Shown piece by piece: positions 17,131 through 25,637 of a stretch of 64,000 nt of DNA (its first letter is position 1; every line of letters begins with the position of its first letter). A model generated the notes under the pieces. The model was not told where the DNA came from. It saw only the letters and a list, made by a program, of their open reading frames with translations, and ran no database searches. The translations under genes and the position numbers were made by a program. This DNA is from Rhizobium sp. ACO-34A (lineage in GTDB: Bacteria > Pseudomonadota > Alphaproteobacteria > Rhizobiales > Rhizobiaceae), in NCBI GenBank assembly GCA_002600635.1, contig CP021371.1, forward strand, positions 1,243,001 to 1,307,000, written 5' to 3'.

Positions 17131-18263
17131 CAGTTGGTTCCCTTCTCAAGCGAGACGAAATAGCCGGGCTTGTAGGCGATCGGCAGGAACTTCTCGTGGA
17201 ATTCGCGGAAAGTCGCTTCCGGGTCCAGATCGGCGAAGAGGTCCGGATGGAACCACTTGGCGAACTGCTGGATTGGTACGAACTCGTAAGGTGCGCCGTA
17301 GAACTGGTGCCAGACGGCGTGCACGTCCCTGTTCTCAACAGCCTTCAGTCCGGGGAAGCCGGTGCGCTCCACCAGTGCCTGCAGTTTCTCGCGTGCGGCC
17401 TGAGGATCGGCGCCGCGGCCGACATGAACGAAGCGGTTGCTCTTGGATTCCGCCGCCCAGTTGGAGCCGGTGGCGATGTAGTGGTCCGGGTTCTGGACGA
17501 TCAGCTGTTCGATATTGAGGTCGCCGAAGGTCGTCTTGATGACATCGGCGCCGATATTGTGACCACCGGCCTCATCGACCATCTCGCCGAAATTGGCTGG
17601 GCCGAAGGTGCGGCAGCAGCCGTTCTCGGCGTCGTTGCCGGGAGCGCGCTCGGTGAAGACCTTCGGGCGCACGAGATCGGGCTGGCTGGCGATGCGGTCC
17701 GTCACGCGGGCGATCTGTGCCCTGCGGAACGCGATGAACTCCTGCGCCTTTTCCTCGTTGCCGAAGATCTTGCCGAGAAGCTCGATCGATTTTTCGCTGT
17801 TCTTCGCGGGGTCGACGCGAAAGTCCAGATAGACCACCTTGATGCCGGCAGCCGCGGCCTTGTCTTCCAGCCCGCTTTCCTCGGCCCCCTTCTGCGACTC
17901 GATGTTGAGCGTCAGCACATCGGGCGAGAGAGCGATTGCGGATTCCAGGCTGAAGGTGCCGTTCGGCACGTAGCCGAAGCGCGGCAGGGTTTCGAGGGCG
18001 GGGAAGCGTTCCACATAGGCCGCGTAGCTGTCCGGGTCCTTGCTCAGGAAATCGTCACGCCAGCCGACGATACGGTCGAGCATGTGCTCGCCCGTGAGCG
18101 CGGCGATGACATGGATCTGCCGCGCTTCCCCAACGATAACGCGTTTCGCCGGCAGGTCGATCTCGACCGTTCTGCCGGCGACGTCGGTGATGGTCTCTGC
18201 AAGCGCGGGGCTGCCCATAAATGGAAGAAGGGCGACAAGCGCCCGGGCGTATCTGGAAATCAT
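17130..18263 (-). CDS. Iron-type ABC substrate-binding protein (second copy)
   Basis: A 377-residue periplasmic binding protein of the FepB/BtuF type with a signal peptide ending at Ala-Leu-Ala-Glu near residue 22. It is a paralogue of the next gene upstream. Shared landmarks are Val-Gly-Trp-Arg-Asp-Asp-Phe, a vicinal Cys-Cys near residue 220 (Asn-Gly-Cys-Cys-Arg-Thr-Phe-Gly), Trp-His-Gln-Phe-Tyr, and a C-terminal Phe-His-Pro-Asp-Leu-Phe-Ala-Asp-Leu-Asp-Pro-Glu-Ala-Thr-Phe block. Two binding proteins for one permease suggest two related ligands. The start is ATG 18263, 58 bases after the upstream gene. Confidence 0.88.
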   Translation of the reverse strand: MISRYARALVALLPFMGSPALAETITDVAGRTVEIDLPAKRVIVGEARQIHVIAALTGEHMLDRIVGWRDDFLSKDPDSYAAYVERFPALETLPRFGYVPNGTFSLESAIALSPDVLTLNIESQKGAEESGLEDKAAAAGIKVVYLDFRVDPAKNSEKSIELLGKIFGNEEKAQEFIAFRRAQIARVTDRIASQPDLVRPKVFTERAPGNDAENGCCRTFGPANFGEMVDEAGGHNIGADVIKTTFGDLNIEQLIVQNPDHYIATGSNWAAESKSNRFVHVGRGADPQAAREKLQALVERTGFPGLKAVENRDVHAVWHQFYGAPYEFVPIQQFAKWFHPDLFADLDPEATFREFHEKFLPIAYKPGYFVSLEKGTN

Positions 18264-18321
18264 GATGTCGTCCTTGGAGAAAAACCGGCGGGTGGTGCCC
18301 GCCGGTCTTTTGAGTTTCGGC

Positions 18322-19461
18322 TCAGAGGCCGGCTTTCAGGGAGGCGAAGTAGCCGGTGTGGTAGGCGACCGGCAGGAAGCGCTCGTGCAGTTCCTTGAAG
18401 GTCGCTTCCGGGTCGAGATCGCCAAACAGATCGGGATGCAGCCACTTTGCCATCTGCTGTACGGCGACGAACTGATAGGGGCTGTTGTAGAACTGGTGCC
18501 AGATGGCGTGGACGTTGTTGTCGGCAACCGCCTTGATGCCGGTGAAGGCGGGGCGCTTCATCAGGGCCGCAAGCTTCTCGTCGGCCTTCGCCTTGTCGGC
18601 GCCGGGACCGACGCCAACCCATGCGCCGCCCGGAACGTAGAGTTCCCAGTTCGCGCCGGTGACGATCACCTGATCCGGGTTGGAGGCGATGATCTGCTCG
18701 GGGTTCACCGTGCCGAAGGTGCCGGGAATGATGTCCTTGGCCAGGTTGATGCCACCGGCAAGCTCCACCATCTTGCCGAAGTTCTCGTCGCCGAAGGACA
18801 TGCAGCAATCGTCGGAATAACCGCCGGCGCGCTCGATGAAGACTACCGGCTTCTTGAAGTCGCCGGCCTTGGCCAGCGTATCGGTGACGCGGGCGAGCTG
18901 CTCGTCGTGGAACTTCACGAACTCCTCGGCGCGGGTTTCCTTGCCGAACAGCTTGCCGATGATGCGCATGGATTCATCGGTGTTCTGCATCGGCTTCTCG
19001 CGGAAGTCGATGTAAACAAGCGGAATGCCGACCTTGGCGAGCTTCTCGATATAGCCGCTTTCCTCGGTCGCGGACTTCGCTTCCGTGTTCATGATGATGA
19101 CGTCGGGCTTGAGAGCCACGGCCTGCTCGATGTCGAACGTGCCGTCCTTCATGCCGCCGAAGGTCGGGATATCAGCCATCTCCGGGAACTTCTGGAGATA
19201 GATGTTGTAGCCGTCGAGGTCGGCCTTCTGGAAGTCGTCGCGCCAGCCGACGACGCGCTTGAACGGGGCATCCGTATCGAGCGCGCCGGTGAAATAGATC
19301 TGCCGTCCCTCGCCGAGGATCACCCGTTCCACCGGCACGCTGACCTCGACTTCACGACCCGTGATGTCCTTGATCTTGATGGTTTCTCCGGCTTGGGCCA
19401 TACCCGAAAAAAGCGCGAGCGAAATCGCGGCGGCGGTGGCCACCCTGTTCAAATGGAGCAC
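18322..19461 (-). CDS. Iron-type ABC substrate-binding protein (first copy)
   Basis: A 379-residue periplasmic binding protein and the first gene of the operon. It has a signal peptide (Ala-Ala-Ile-Ser-Leu-Ala-Leu-Phe-Ser-Gly-Met-Ala-Gln-Ala). It is similar over its whole length to the protein encoded downstream, including the Cys-Cys pair (Ser-Asp-Asp-Cys-Cys-Met-Ser-Phe-Gly, near residue 220), Trp-His-Gln-Phe-Tyr-Asn-Ser-Pro-Tyr and the terminal block Asp-Leu-Asp-Pro-Glu-Ala-Thr-Phe. Its start lies 47 bases from a TGA-N9-TCA box, so iron repression by RirA is likely. The ligand is unknown. Confidence 0.88.
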   Translation of the reverse strand: MLHLNRVATAAAISLALFSGMAQAGETIKIKDITGREVEVSVPVERVILGEGRQIYFTGALDTDAPFKRVVGWRDDFQKADLDGYNIYLQKFPEMADIPTFGGMKDGTFDIEQAVALKPDVIIMNTEAKSATEESGYIEKLAKVGIPLVYIDFREKPMQNTDESMRIIGKLFGKETRAEEFVKFHDEQLARVTDTLAKAGDFKKPVVFIERAGGYSDDCCMSFGDENFGKMVELAGGINLAKDIIPGTFGTVNPEQIIASNPDQVIVTGANWELYVPGGAWVGVGPGADKAKADEKLAALMKRPAFTGIKAVADNNVHAIWHQFYNSPYQFVAVQQMAKWLHPDLFGDLDPEATFKELHERFLPVAYHTGYFASLKAGL

Positions 19462-19507
19462 GTCGTCCTCTCCTGTGCAGTGGAATTCGCAGCGATTTAT
19501 TATTTTA

Positions 19508-19522
19508 TGACTTTCTTGGTCA
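19508..19522. promoter_or_regulatory. RirA-type iron-responsive box, with possible Irr-like site
   Basis: TGACTTTCTTGGTCA fits TGA-N9-TCA, the iron-responsive operator recognised by RirA in rhizobia. It sits in the 116-bp gap between the divergent ABC operon and methyltransferase gene. An Irr/ICE-like sequence TTTAGAATATTTCCAA lies close by at 19533-19548. Regulation is inferred from sequence. Confidence 0.6.
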
Positions 19523-19577
19523 ACTATTATCTTTTAGAATATTTCCAACATCACTCATATTTCATGGATGTCTTGAG

Positions 19578-20384
19578 ATGCAGTCTGCCGCAGCGCTTTC
19601 GAACCACGGTCTTCGCGACGAAATCAAAGCCTACTGGTCGCTGCGGGCCGAAACTTTCGACAGCCAGCCGGGGCATGAGATCTTTTCGGAAGAGGAGCGC
19701 GCCGCATGGCATGCGCTGCTGCGCAGGCATCTCGGCGAAGGCGAGGGCAGGGCGGCACTCGATCTCGCCTGCGGCACGGCCGTCGTCTCGCATCTGCTGG
19801 ATGACCTTGGTTTCAACGTCACTGGGCTCGACTGGGCGGAACCCATGCTGGAAAGGGCGCGCACCAAGGCGAAGGCGCGCGGCCGACAGATCCGCTTCCT
19901 GATGGGCGACGCCGAAAACACCATGGAAGCGGATGGTTCCTATGATGTCATCACCAACCGCCATCTGGTCTGGACGCTGGTCGATCCGCTGTCTGCTTTC
20001 CACGAGTGGCATCGTGTGCTGAAGCCGGGCGGCAAGCTGCTGGTGGTGGATGGCGATTTCGTCAATCCGGGCCTTGTTGCCAGGATAGCCAAACGCCTTG
20101 CCGGCCTCGTCTCCCGCATGGGCAGCGCAGATGGCAAGCCGCAGAACGCCCCCTCGGCCGGTGCCATGACCGAGACGCATCAAAGTATCCTGTCACGGGT
20201 CTATTTCTCGCAAGGCGCACGCGCCGAAGCGGTCGCCGGGCTGTTGCGAGAGGCCGGTTTCTCGACTGTCACAGTCGATACCGACATGCGGGCGATCCAT
20301 CGCACGCAGAAGAAGAATTTCAGTTTCCTGAAGGGACTGGAGCGCGCCACCCAGCACCGCTATGCCATCTGCGCAGTGAAGTGA
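19578..20384 (+). CDS. Class I SAM-dependent methyltransferase
   Basis: A 268-residue methyltransferase with the SAM-binding motif I Ala-Leu-Asp-Leu-Ala-Cys-Gly-Thr-Ala near residues 59-67, an acidic motif II (Val-Thr-Gly-Leu-Asp-Trp-Ala-Glu-Pro-Met), Met-Gly-Asp-Ala-Glu and the post-motif His-Arg-Val-Leu-Lys-Pro-Gly-Gly-Lys. It is cytoplasmic. The gene is divergent from the two-binding-protein iron importer across a RirA-type box, so it may be iron-repressed and may modify or make the imported ligand. That link is inference; the substrate is unknown. Confidence 0.85.
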   Translation: MQSAAALSNHGLRDEIKAYWSLRAETFDSQPGHEIFSEEERAAWHALLRRHLGEGEGRAALDLACGTAVVSHLLDDLGFNVTGLDWAEPMLERARTKAKARGRQIRFLMGDAENTMEADGSYDVITNRHLVWTLVDPLSAFHEWHRVLKPGGKLLVVDGDFVNPGLVARIAKRLAGLVSRMGSADGKPQNAPSAGAMTETHQSILSRVYFSQGARAEAVAGLLREAGFSTVTVDTDMRAIHRTQKKNFSFLKGLERATQHRYAICAVK

Positions 20385-20486
20385 TGGCTGGCGAGTTGCA
20401 GCGGTTTTGTCCGTCGCCAATTGCGTGAGGCAGGGAAATAGTGCGCTGCGGCGATCACGCCGCGTTCGAACCGATGCAGCTTGCGG

Positions 20487-20576
20487 TACCCCCCTTGTAA
20501 CTTGACGCGATCCGCCTGCAGCCTAGCTAGCGCTTGCGGTGACGGAGCCGCGCCCGCGTCAAGTTACAAGGGGGTA
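20487..20576. mobile_element. 90-bp MITE-like element with 22-bp terminal inverted repeats
   Basis: TACCCCCCTTGTAACTTGAC... at 20487-20509 is matched in inverse orientation by the arm ending ...AAGTTACAAGGGGGTA at 20555-20576. They differ only by one extra C in a homopolymer. The 45-bp centre has no gene. The outer TA at each end could be a target duplication, as for IS630/Tc1-type elements. No transposase is present. A large operator is the alternative. Confidence 0.5.
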
Positions 20577-20667
20577 TCACAGAGCGCCATCGTTTCGGGC
20601 TATGCGGGCGGCTTTCATCACACGTGTCCCTAGGAATAAGAGCGGTCGAAACGAACGCCCACGCCGC

Positions 20668-20913
20668 TCACTTCCTGATGGCAATCCCGGCTTCGACGGC
20701 TGCGGCGATAAAGGCCTTACGGGCGTCTTCGTCCGTCTTCTTGCCGGCCTGGACGGCGGCGCAGACCAGAAGCGCCCGGTCGAGCGCCGGCCCGTCCTCG
20801 GTCGGCCAGTCCTCGATCATCGCCCAGGAGGCAGCCTCCGTCGTGCCGATCGTCACGTCGCTGCCGTCCTCGCCGAGCGCGAGAATGACAGGGTTTTTCC
20901 AGGGCTTGTTCAT
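20668..20913 (-). CDS. DUF982 family protein
   Basis: An 81-residue protein of the DUF982 family, small proteins largely confined to rhizobia and relatives. It shows the family's Val-x-Leu-Gly x Thr-Glu-Ala-Ala-Ser-Trp-Ala-Met-Ile-Glu-Asp-Trp-Pro segment at residues 20-37 and a helical C-terminal part with Ala-Arg-Lys-Ala-Phe-Ile-Ala-Ala-Ala-Val-Glu-Ala-Gly. There is no signal peptide. Function unknown. It is alone, with 69 bases to the tam start behind it. Confidence 0.8.
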   Translation of the reverse strand: MNKPWKNPVILALGEDGSDVTIGTTEAASWAMIEDWPTEDGPALDRALLVCAAVQAGKKTDEDARKAFIAAAVEAGIAIRK

Positions 20914-20982
20914 CGGTCGTGCTTTCGGAATGGGAGGGCCACTCGTTGCCCCTCCGGAATGTCGAAGCGCTTCTTACACAAG

Positions 20983-21753
20983 TTATGCCTTCACCGCCAC
21001 GACGAAGAAGCGCGGGAATTTCAACAGCACCCGACCGTCAGCCATGGGCGGATAAGCCTGCCTGATCCGGTCGGTATAATCGGCAAGAAAGGCCGCCTCG
21101 TTGTCGGGCCCGGCAGCCGTGAGATAGGGGCGAAGGCCCGTGCCCTTCACCCATTCGACGATCGCTTCGGCATTGGCCATCGGGTGATAGTAGATCGTGT
21201 GCCAGACATCGACGCGGGAGGCCTTGGGCGACAGCCGTTCCATGTAGCTGGCCGGGGAGGGCAGGTGCGCGCGCCGCAGACGTCCTCCCAAGAAGGTGTC
21301 CTTCCATGCCCCTGCAGCTCCCGTCTCTTCCATCAAGAGATGGGTCGGCTGGTCGAGATTGTCGGGCATCTGTACCGCGAGCACGCCGCCGGGTTTCAGG
21401 TGATCCATGAGACGTGCGAGCACCGACAGGTGGTCGGGCAACCACTGGAACACTGCGTTGGCATAGAGGACATCGGCGGGCTGCGGCGGCGTCCAGCTGG
21501 TAAGGTCTGCCTGAAGGAAAGGCGTGCCGGGCAGCCGCTTGCGCGCCTTCGCCAGCATGTCGTCATCGCTGTCCAGCCCGGTGACGGCGGCCGCACCGAA
21601 ACGTTCGATCAGGAGTTCGGTCGAGTTGCCGGGGCCGCAGCCCAGGTCGAACACATGACTGGCCTCGCCGAGCGGCACTTGCGCGAGGAGATCGCGGGCG
21701 GGACGGGTGCGTTCATCCTCGAACTTCAGATATTGCTCGGCCGACCATGCCAT
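20983..21753 (-). CDS. tam: Trans-aconitate 2-methyltransferase
   Basis: A 256-residue SAM-dependent methyltransferase that esterifies trans-aconitate, a spontaneous inhibitory isomer of the TCA intermediate cis-aconitate. The N-terminus [19 protein letters not shown] is diagnostic for Tam, and motif I is [12 protein letters not shown] near residues 34-45. [10 protein letters not shown] follows. GGGAGAACG precedes ATG 21753. The haloacid dehalogenase gene lies 53 bases upstream on the same strand. Confidence 0.92.
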   Translation of the reverse strand: MAWSAEQYLKFEDERTRPARDLLAQVPLGEASHVFDLGCGPGNSTELLIERFGAAAVTGLDSDDDMLAKARKRLPGTPFLQADLTSWTPPQPADVLYANAVFQWLPDHLSVLARLMDHLKPGGVLAVQMPDNLDQPTHLLMEETGAAGAWKDTFLGGRLRRAHLPSPASYMERLSPKASRVDVWHTIYYHPMANAEAIVEWVKGTGLRPYLTAAGPDNEAAFLADYTDRIRQAYPPMADGRVLLKFPRFFVVAVKA

Positions 21754-21806
21754 GACGTTCTCCCTGAATTGATGTCACCCATGTCTGGCTGGCACTGGCG
21801 ACAATA

Positions 21807-22460
21807 TTACGACGGCAGGCTTTCCAGCGAGGGCAGGATGAGGTCCGGTCCGTGATCGGCATATTCGTCCGGCAGTCCGGCGCGGTTGATCCAGACCGTG
21901 CGGAAGCCGAATTTCTTCGCGCCGGCCACATCCCAGCGGTTGGACGACTGGAAGGAGACGGCATGCGGATAGAGCCGGTAGCTGGTGGTCACCATGTCAT
22001 AGACCTGCGGCGCCGTCTTGTAGGCGCGGATCGCATCGACCGAGAAGACGTCGTCGATTACGGTATCCAGCGCGGCATTCCTGACCGCAGCCGCAAGCAT
22101 GTCGGGCGAGCCGTTGGAGAGGATCGCGACCTTCGCGCCCCCGCCCTTGAGGCTCTTCAGCACCGCCGGTACTTCCGGATAGCAGTCGAGCTTCCAGTAG
22201 GCCGAAAGCAGGTCCGCACGTAGCGACCGGTCGACCTCCGGCATGCGCGCGAACGTATAGTCGAGAGCCTCTTCGGTGAGCTTCCAGAAGTCGCGATAGC
22301 TGCCCATCAGCGTGCGCACCCAGGAATATTCCAGCTGCTTGGCGCGCCACATCTCGGAAAAGCGCAGATGGTCCGGACCGGCCCGTTCGGCATGACGGCG
22401 CACGGCCGCATGCACGTCGAACAGGGTGCCATAGGCATCGAAGACGTAGGCTGCTGTCAT
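21807..22460 (-). CDS. Haloacid dehalogenase, type II
   Basis: A 217-residue HAD-superfamily enzyme close to L-2-haloacid dehalogenases. The nucleophile is the Asp in Val-Phe-Asp-Ala-Tyr-Gly-Thr-Leu-Phe-Asp at residues 6-15. Motif II is Ser-Asn-Gly-Ser-Pro, and the late Ser-Ser-Asn-Arg-Trp-Asp-Val-Ala-Gly-Ala motif is specific for the dehalogenase subgroup. It hydrolyses 2-haloalkanoates to hydroxyacids, though genomic members may act on other substrates. It is upstream of tam on the same strand and could be cotranscribed. Confidence 0.88.
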   Translation of the reverse strand: MTAAYVFDAYGTLFDVHAAVRRHAERAGPDHLRFSEMWRAKQLEYSWVRTLMGSYRDFWKLTEEALDYTFARMPEVDRSLRADLLSAYWKLDCYPEVPAVLKSLKGGGAKVAILSNGSPDMLAAAVRNAALDTVIDDVFSVDAIRAYKTAPQVYDMVTTSYRLYPHAVSFQSSNRWDVAGAKKFGFRTVWINRAGLPDEYADHGPDLILPSLESLPS

Positions 22461-22794
22461 CTCTTCCCCACCTGGGTCTAAAGCATGCCGCGCAAAAGTG
22501 TTCAGCGGTTTTGCGGTAACGGCATGCGATAAAACAAAAACCGGTAGCTCCGCCGGATCGAAGGCGAACCATTGATCGGACTATGCCACGCCGCGGGCAC
22601 GGCGCGAAGGCATGCGACCGATCACTAATTTTGATCGATATATTTGACAAGCTGTTGATTCAACGAAAAGATCTTGCGTAACGAAAAGCCCGCGCCACGG
22701 ATTGTTGCCAATTGACTTTCTAGGGGGAGTTTGCCCTTGACCTCGAGGCTTCGCCTGCTCTTGATGGCTTCAACGACAAGAACAGGAGACCGCC
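22461..22794. other. Divergent intergenic region with repeat and aminotransferase promoter
   Basis: 334 bases between the divergent dehalogenase and aminotransferase genes. It contains a palindromic repeat (22484-22528), an AT-rich stretch at 22620-22680 with a TTGACA at 22643-22648 that could serve as -35 element for the aminotransferase, and no gene that I can support. Confidence 0.45.
22484..22528. repeat. RIME-like palindrome (first module only)
   Basis: GCATGCCGCGCAAAA...TTTTGCGGTAACGGCATGC forms the same palindrome as the repeats near 36.9, 55.8 and 57.3 kb. The second palindromic module present in those copies is missing here. Confidence 0.6.
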
Positions 22795-23682
22795 ATGGCC
22801 GTCGATACTTCCGCCCGCACCGCAACCTGGACCTATGTTGACGGAGACTGGATCTCCGGCAATCCCCCGCTCATCGGGCCGGTGTCGCATGCCATGTGGC
22901 TGGGCTCGACCGTGTTCGACGGCGCCCGCTGGTTCGACGGCATCGCGCCGGATCTCGACCTGCATTGCCAGCGCATCAATCGTTCGGCCTTGTCCATGGG
23001 TATGAAGCCTACGGTGGCGGCAGAGGATATCGAGAAGCTTGCCTGGGAAGGCGTGAAGAAGTTCGACGGCAAGACGGCGATCTACATCAAGCCGATGTAC
23101 TGGGCCGAGCATGGCGCGCCGTTCTCGGTCGTCGCTGCCGATCCGGAATCGACCCGCTTCGCCCTTTGCCTGTTCGAGGCTCCGATGAACTCGGCCAAGC
23201 CGTCGTCGCTGACGCTCTCTCCCTTCCGTCGCCCGACGCCGGAATCGGCCATGACCGGCGCCAAGACCGGCAGCCTCTATCCGAATTCCGGCCGCATGAT
23301 CCACGAGGCTTATAGCCGCGGCTTCGACAATGCGCTGGTGCGCGACATGAACGGCAATGTCGTCGAAACGGCATCCTCCAACGTCTTCATGGTCAAGGAC
23401 GGCGTGGTTATGACGCCGGTCGCCAACAACACCTTCCTCGCCGGCATCACCCGCGCCCGCGTCATCGGGCTTCTGCGTCAGGCGGGGTTCGATGTGCGTG
23501 AAGTGACGCTGTCGGTCGAGGATTTCGTCAATGCCGACGAGATTTTCACCACCGGCAACTATTCCAAGGTCGTCCCGGTCGTTCGCCTCGACGATCGCGA
23601 GTTTCAGGAAGGTCCGGTCGCCCGCAAGGCTCTCGACCTCTACATGGACTGGGCGCGTTCGACCCACGGCACCGACGGCTGA
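22795..23682 (+). CDS. Class IV aminotransferase, branched-chain aminotransferase-like
   Basis: A 295-residue PLP enzyme of the branched-chain aminotransferase/D-amino-acid aminotransferase/ADC lyase fold. The N-terminal block Gly-Ser-Thr-Val-Phe-Asp-Gly-Ala-Arg-Trp-Phe-Asp-Gly and Tyr-Ile-Lys-Pro-Met-Tyr-Trp are visible. The PLP lysine is probably in Ala-Lys-Thr-Gly-Ser-Leu-Tyr near residue 155. Val-Glu-Thr-Ala-Ser-Ser-Asn-Val-Phe and Gly-Ile-Thr-Arg close the active site. It transfers amino groups between amino acids and 2-oxoglutarate in the cytoplasm; whether branched-chain acids are the true substrates is not settled. AGGAG precedes ATG 22795. Confidence 0.87.
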   Translation: MAVDTSARTATWTYVDGDWISGNPPLIGPVSHAMWLGSTVFDGARWFDGIAPDLDLHCQRINRSALSMGMKPTVAAEDIEKLAWEGVKKFDGKTAIYIKPMYWAEHGAPFSVVAADPESTRFALCLFEAPMNSAKPSSLTLSPFRRPTPESAMTGAKTGSLYPNSGRMIHEAYSRGFDNALVRDMNGNVVETASSNVFMVKDGVVMTPVANNTFLAGITRARVIGLLRQAGFDVREVTLSVEDFVNADEIFTTGNYSKVVPVVRLDDREFQEGPVARKALDLYMDWARSTHGTDG

Positions 23683-23719
23683 GGCGCATGTCGCCGACGG
23701 CGTGTGAGGGGAGGGGAAA

Positions 23720-24502
23720 TCACTCCCACTCGTCGCCGTCGGCTTCGTGATCTTCCGGGTGGGCACGGCTCTTGCCGAAGAAACCCTCGAAACGCAGGAA
23801 TATGCCGTACATGAACAGTGTCATGGCGGCCATGGCGAACCATGTGATCGCATAGGACAGATGCGAGTTGCGGAACGTCAGAACGGTCATGCCGCCGCGT
23901 GGCCATGCGCCCGGATCCGATCCGGCCTCCTGATCGACGAAATAGGGCGCAGCGGGGGAAAGCCCGAGCGTCTCGGTGATCGAGCCGATATCGCGGCGAA
24001 ACCACTTCTTTCCTTCGGTGTCGTTGGGACGCGAAAACAGCCAGCCGCGATCTTCCGAAATCCTGAGCAGCCCGTCGACGGTCACCTGACCCTGCGGCGG
24101 CGTGCGCTTGGCCGGGTCCCTCAGGTCCTCCGGCACGAAGCCCCTGTTGATCATGACCACGGTGCCGTCGTCGCGCTTCAGCGGCGTCAGGATCCAGAAG
24201 CCGGGACCGAGAACGGTCGGCGTGTAGATCTGCACCTCGTCCTCGTTGAGGAAGGTGCCGGTCAGGGTAACGTGGCGGTATTCGTCGTTGCTCTGGGTGA
24301 TCGAGTTCCATTCGCTCTCACCGGGAGCGGGAACCACGGGAGCTGCGACCCGCGCATCGACCTTGTGGATCAGATCCAGCTTCCAGTAGAGCCGGTGCAC
24401 CTGCCACATGCCGAGTGATATGAAGCCGGCGGTCAGAAGGGCTGCAAGCGCCGAAACGATCCAGAAGCGCGGGCGGGTGATGATCGAGCGGCGATCGGGC
24501 AT
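23720..24502 (-). CDS. SURF1-family oxidase assembly protein
   Basis: A 260-residue membrane protein with one helix near the N-terminus (Ile-Val-Ser-Ala-Leu-Ala-Ala-Leu-Leu-Thr-Ala-Gly-Phe-Ile-Ser-Leu-Gly) followed by Met-Trp-Gln-Val-His-Arg, a periplasmic domain with Val-Ile-Asn-Arg-Gly-Phe-Val-Pro, and a C-terminal helix near residue 225. This is the SURF1/Shy1 layout. SURF1 helps place heme in subunit I of terminal oxidases. It is the last gene of the cyo operon, so it probably serves this quinol oxidase. AAGGA before ATG 24502 sets the start; the frame continuing to 25054 runs antisense-like through cyoD and is not coding. Confidence 0.9.
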   Translation of the reverse strand: MPDRRSIITRPRFWIVSALAALLTAGFISLGMWQVHRLYWKLDLIHKVDARVAAPVVPAPGESEWNSITQSNDEYRHVTLTGTFLNEDEVQIYTPTVLGPGFWILTPLKRDDGTVVMINRGFVPEDLRDPAKRTPPQGQVTVDGLLRISEDRGWLFSRPNDTEGKKWFRRDIGSITETLGLSPAAPYFVDQEAGSDPGAWPRGGMTVLTFRNSHLSYAITWFAMAAMTLFMYGIFLRFEGFFGKSRAHPEDHEADGDEWE

Positions 24503-24555
24503 GGCAAGCTGTCCTTGAAATGAAGCGGGCGCCATTCCGGCGCCCGCAAGTGTCG

Positions 24556-25017
24556 TCAATGCGTCTGATGTTCGGCGCCGGGTTCCGGCGCAATGCCGGT
24601 CGTCTCGCCATCGCCCATCATCTGCTGCATCGCGTCGTTGCCCATGGGCATCATGTTCGCGTTCATATTGTGCATGACCCAGAGCGAGCCCGCCAGCACG
24701 ATCATCAGGATGATGACGGTGAGCATGGTGGACGCCATGGTCCAGCCCTCTTCCTGACTGTTGTTCAGGTGCAGGAAGTAGACGAGGTGGACGACGATCT
24801 GCACGGCGCCGAGGCCCATGATGATCGCGATCATTGCCGTCTTGCTGATCTCGACTTCGGCCATGACCAGGCCGAAGGGGATGATGGTCAGGATCGCGGC
24901 GAGCGCGAAGCCGATCATCAGGGTCGAGAGGCTGCCGTGGCCGCCGTGATCGCCATGGCTGTCGTGACCGCCATGGGCGTGGTCCGCGTGAGCGGTGGAG
25001 TGGCTGTTGGAGCTCAT
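24556..25017 (-). CDS. cyoD: Cytochrome o ubiquinol oxidase subunit IV
   Basis: A 153-residue protein with three membrane helices, beginning after a His/Gly-rich N-terminal tail ([12 protein letters not shown]). The core [15 protein letters not shown] and His-Leu-Val-Tyr-Phe-Leu-His-Leu are typical of CyoD. It aids assembly of the copper site in subunit I. It is longer than E. coli CyoD because of the His-rich head and a Gly/Pro tail. It overlaps cyoC by four bases. Confidence 0.92.
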   Translation of the reverse strand: MSSNSHSTAHADHAHGGHDSHGDHGGHGSLSTLMIGFALAAILTIIPFGLVMAEVEISKTAMIAIIMGLGAVQIVVHLVYFLHLNNSQEEGWTMASTMLTVIILMIVLAGSLWVMHNMNANMMPMGNDAMQQMMGDGETTGIAPEPGAEHQTH

Positions 25018-25637
25018 TGTACGATCCCCACGAGATAGACGAAGGAGAAGACACCGATCCAGATCAGGTCGAGGAAGTGCCAGAACATGCTGAGCGTCGT
25101 CAGACGGCGGCGGTTGGCTTCGACCAGACCGCGCTGGCTGACCTGGATCATCAGCGTGATGAGCCAGATGAGACCACCGGTGACGTGAACGCCGTGGGTG
25201 CCGACCAGCGTGAAGTAGGCCGACAGGAAACCCGAACGCTGCGGACCCGCGCCGATCTCAATCAGGTGATGGAACTCATAGATTTCCATGACGATGAAGC
25301 CGAGGCCGAGCACGCCGGTGACGGCGAGCCAGCCGAGCACGCCCGACTTGTTGGACTTGTCCATCTGCAGCATGGCGAGGCCGAAGGTGATCGACGACAA
25401 GAGCAGCAGGACGGTTTCGGCCAGTACGAAGCCCGGCTCGAACAGGTCGGCCGGAGCCGGGCCGCCCGCAAAGGAGCGGCCGAGCACGGCATAGGTGGCG
25501 AAGAGGCATCCGAAGATGATGCAGTCGCTCATCAGGTAGATCCAGAAGCCGATCGAGGTCGGGCTGCTGTGATGGCCGTGATCGTCGTCTTCTTCGATGA
25601 CGGTGACGGGAGAGTTGATCTTGACGGCTATGTTCAT
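25014..25637 (-). CDS. cyoC: Cytochrome o ubiquinol oxidase subunit III
   Basis: 207 residues with five membrane helices in the order expected for CyoC: [13 protein letters not shown] near residue 30, and the family stretch [13 protein letters not shown] near 150. It is an integral subunit of the proton-pumping quinol oxidase. It overlaps cyoB upstream and cyoD downstream by four bases each, which implies translational coupling. Confidence 0.94.
   Translation of the reverse strand: MNIAVKINSPVTVIEEDDDHGHHSSPTSIGFWIYLMSDCIIFGCLFATYAVLGRSFAGGPAPADLFEPGFVLAETVLLLLSSITFGLAMLQMDKSNKSGVLGWLAVTGVLGLGFIVMEIYEFHHLIEIGAGPQRSGFLSAYFTLVGTHGVHVTGGLIWLITLMIQVSQRGLVEANRRRLTTLSMFWHFLDLIWIGVFSFVYLVGIVQ

Noticed and set aside
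15314..17338. A 674-codon frame joining the ABC ATPase with upstream sequence
   Set aside because: Only the last 251 codons are an ATPase. The upstream part runs out of frame through the permease gene and is Arg/Ala/Gly shadow sequence.
20487..20576. The inverted repeat as a transcription terminator
   Set aside because: The arms are separated by 45 bases, there is no T-run, and it lies more than 100 bases from the nearest stop codon.
23720..25054. SURF1 fused to an N-terminal extension
   Set aside because: The extension lies across cyoD in another frame and reads as low-complexity Arg/His/Pro. ATG 24502 has a ribosome-binding site and gives a normal SURF1 length.
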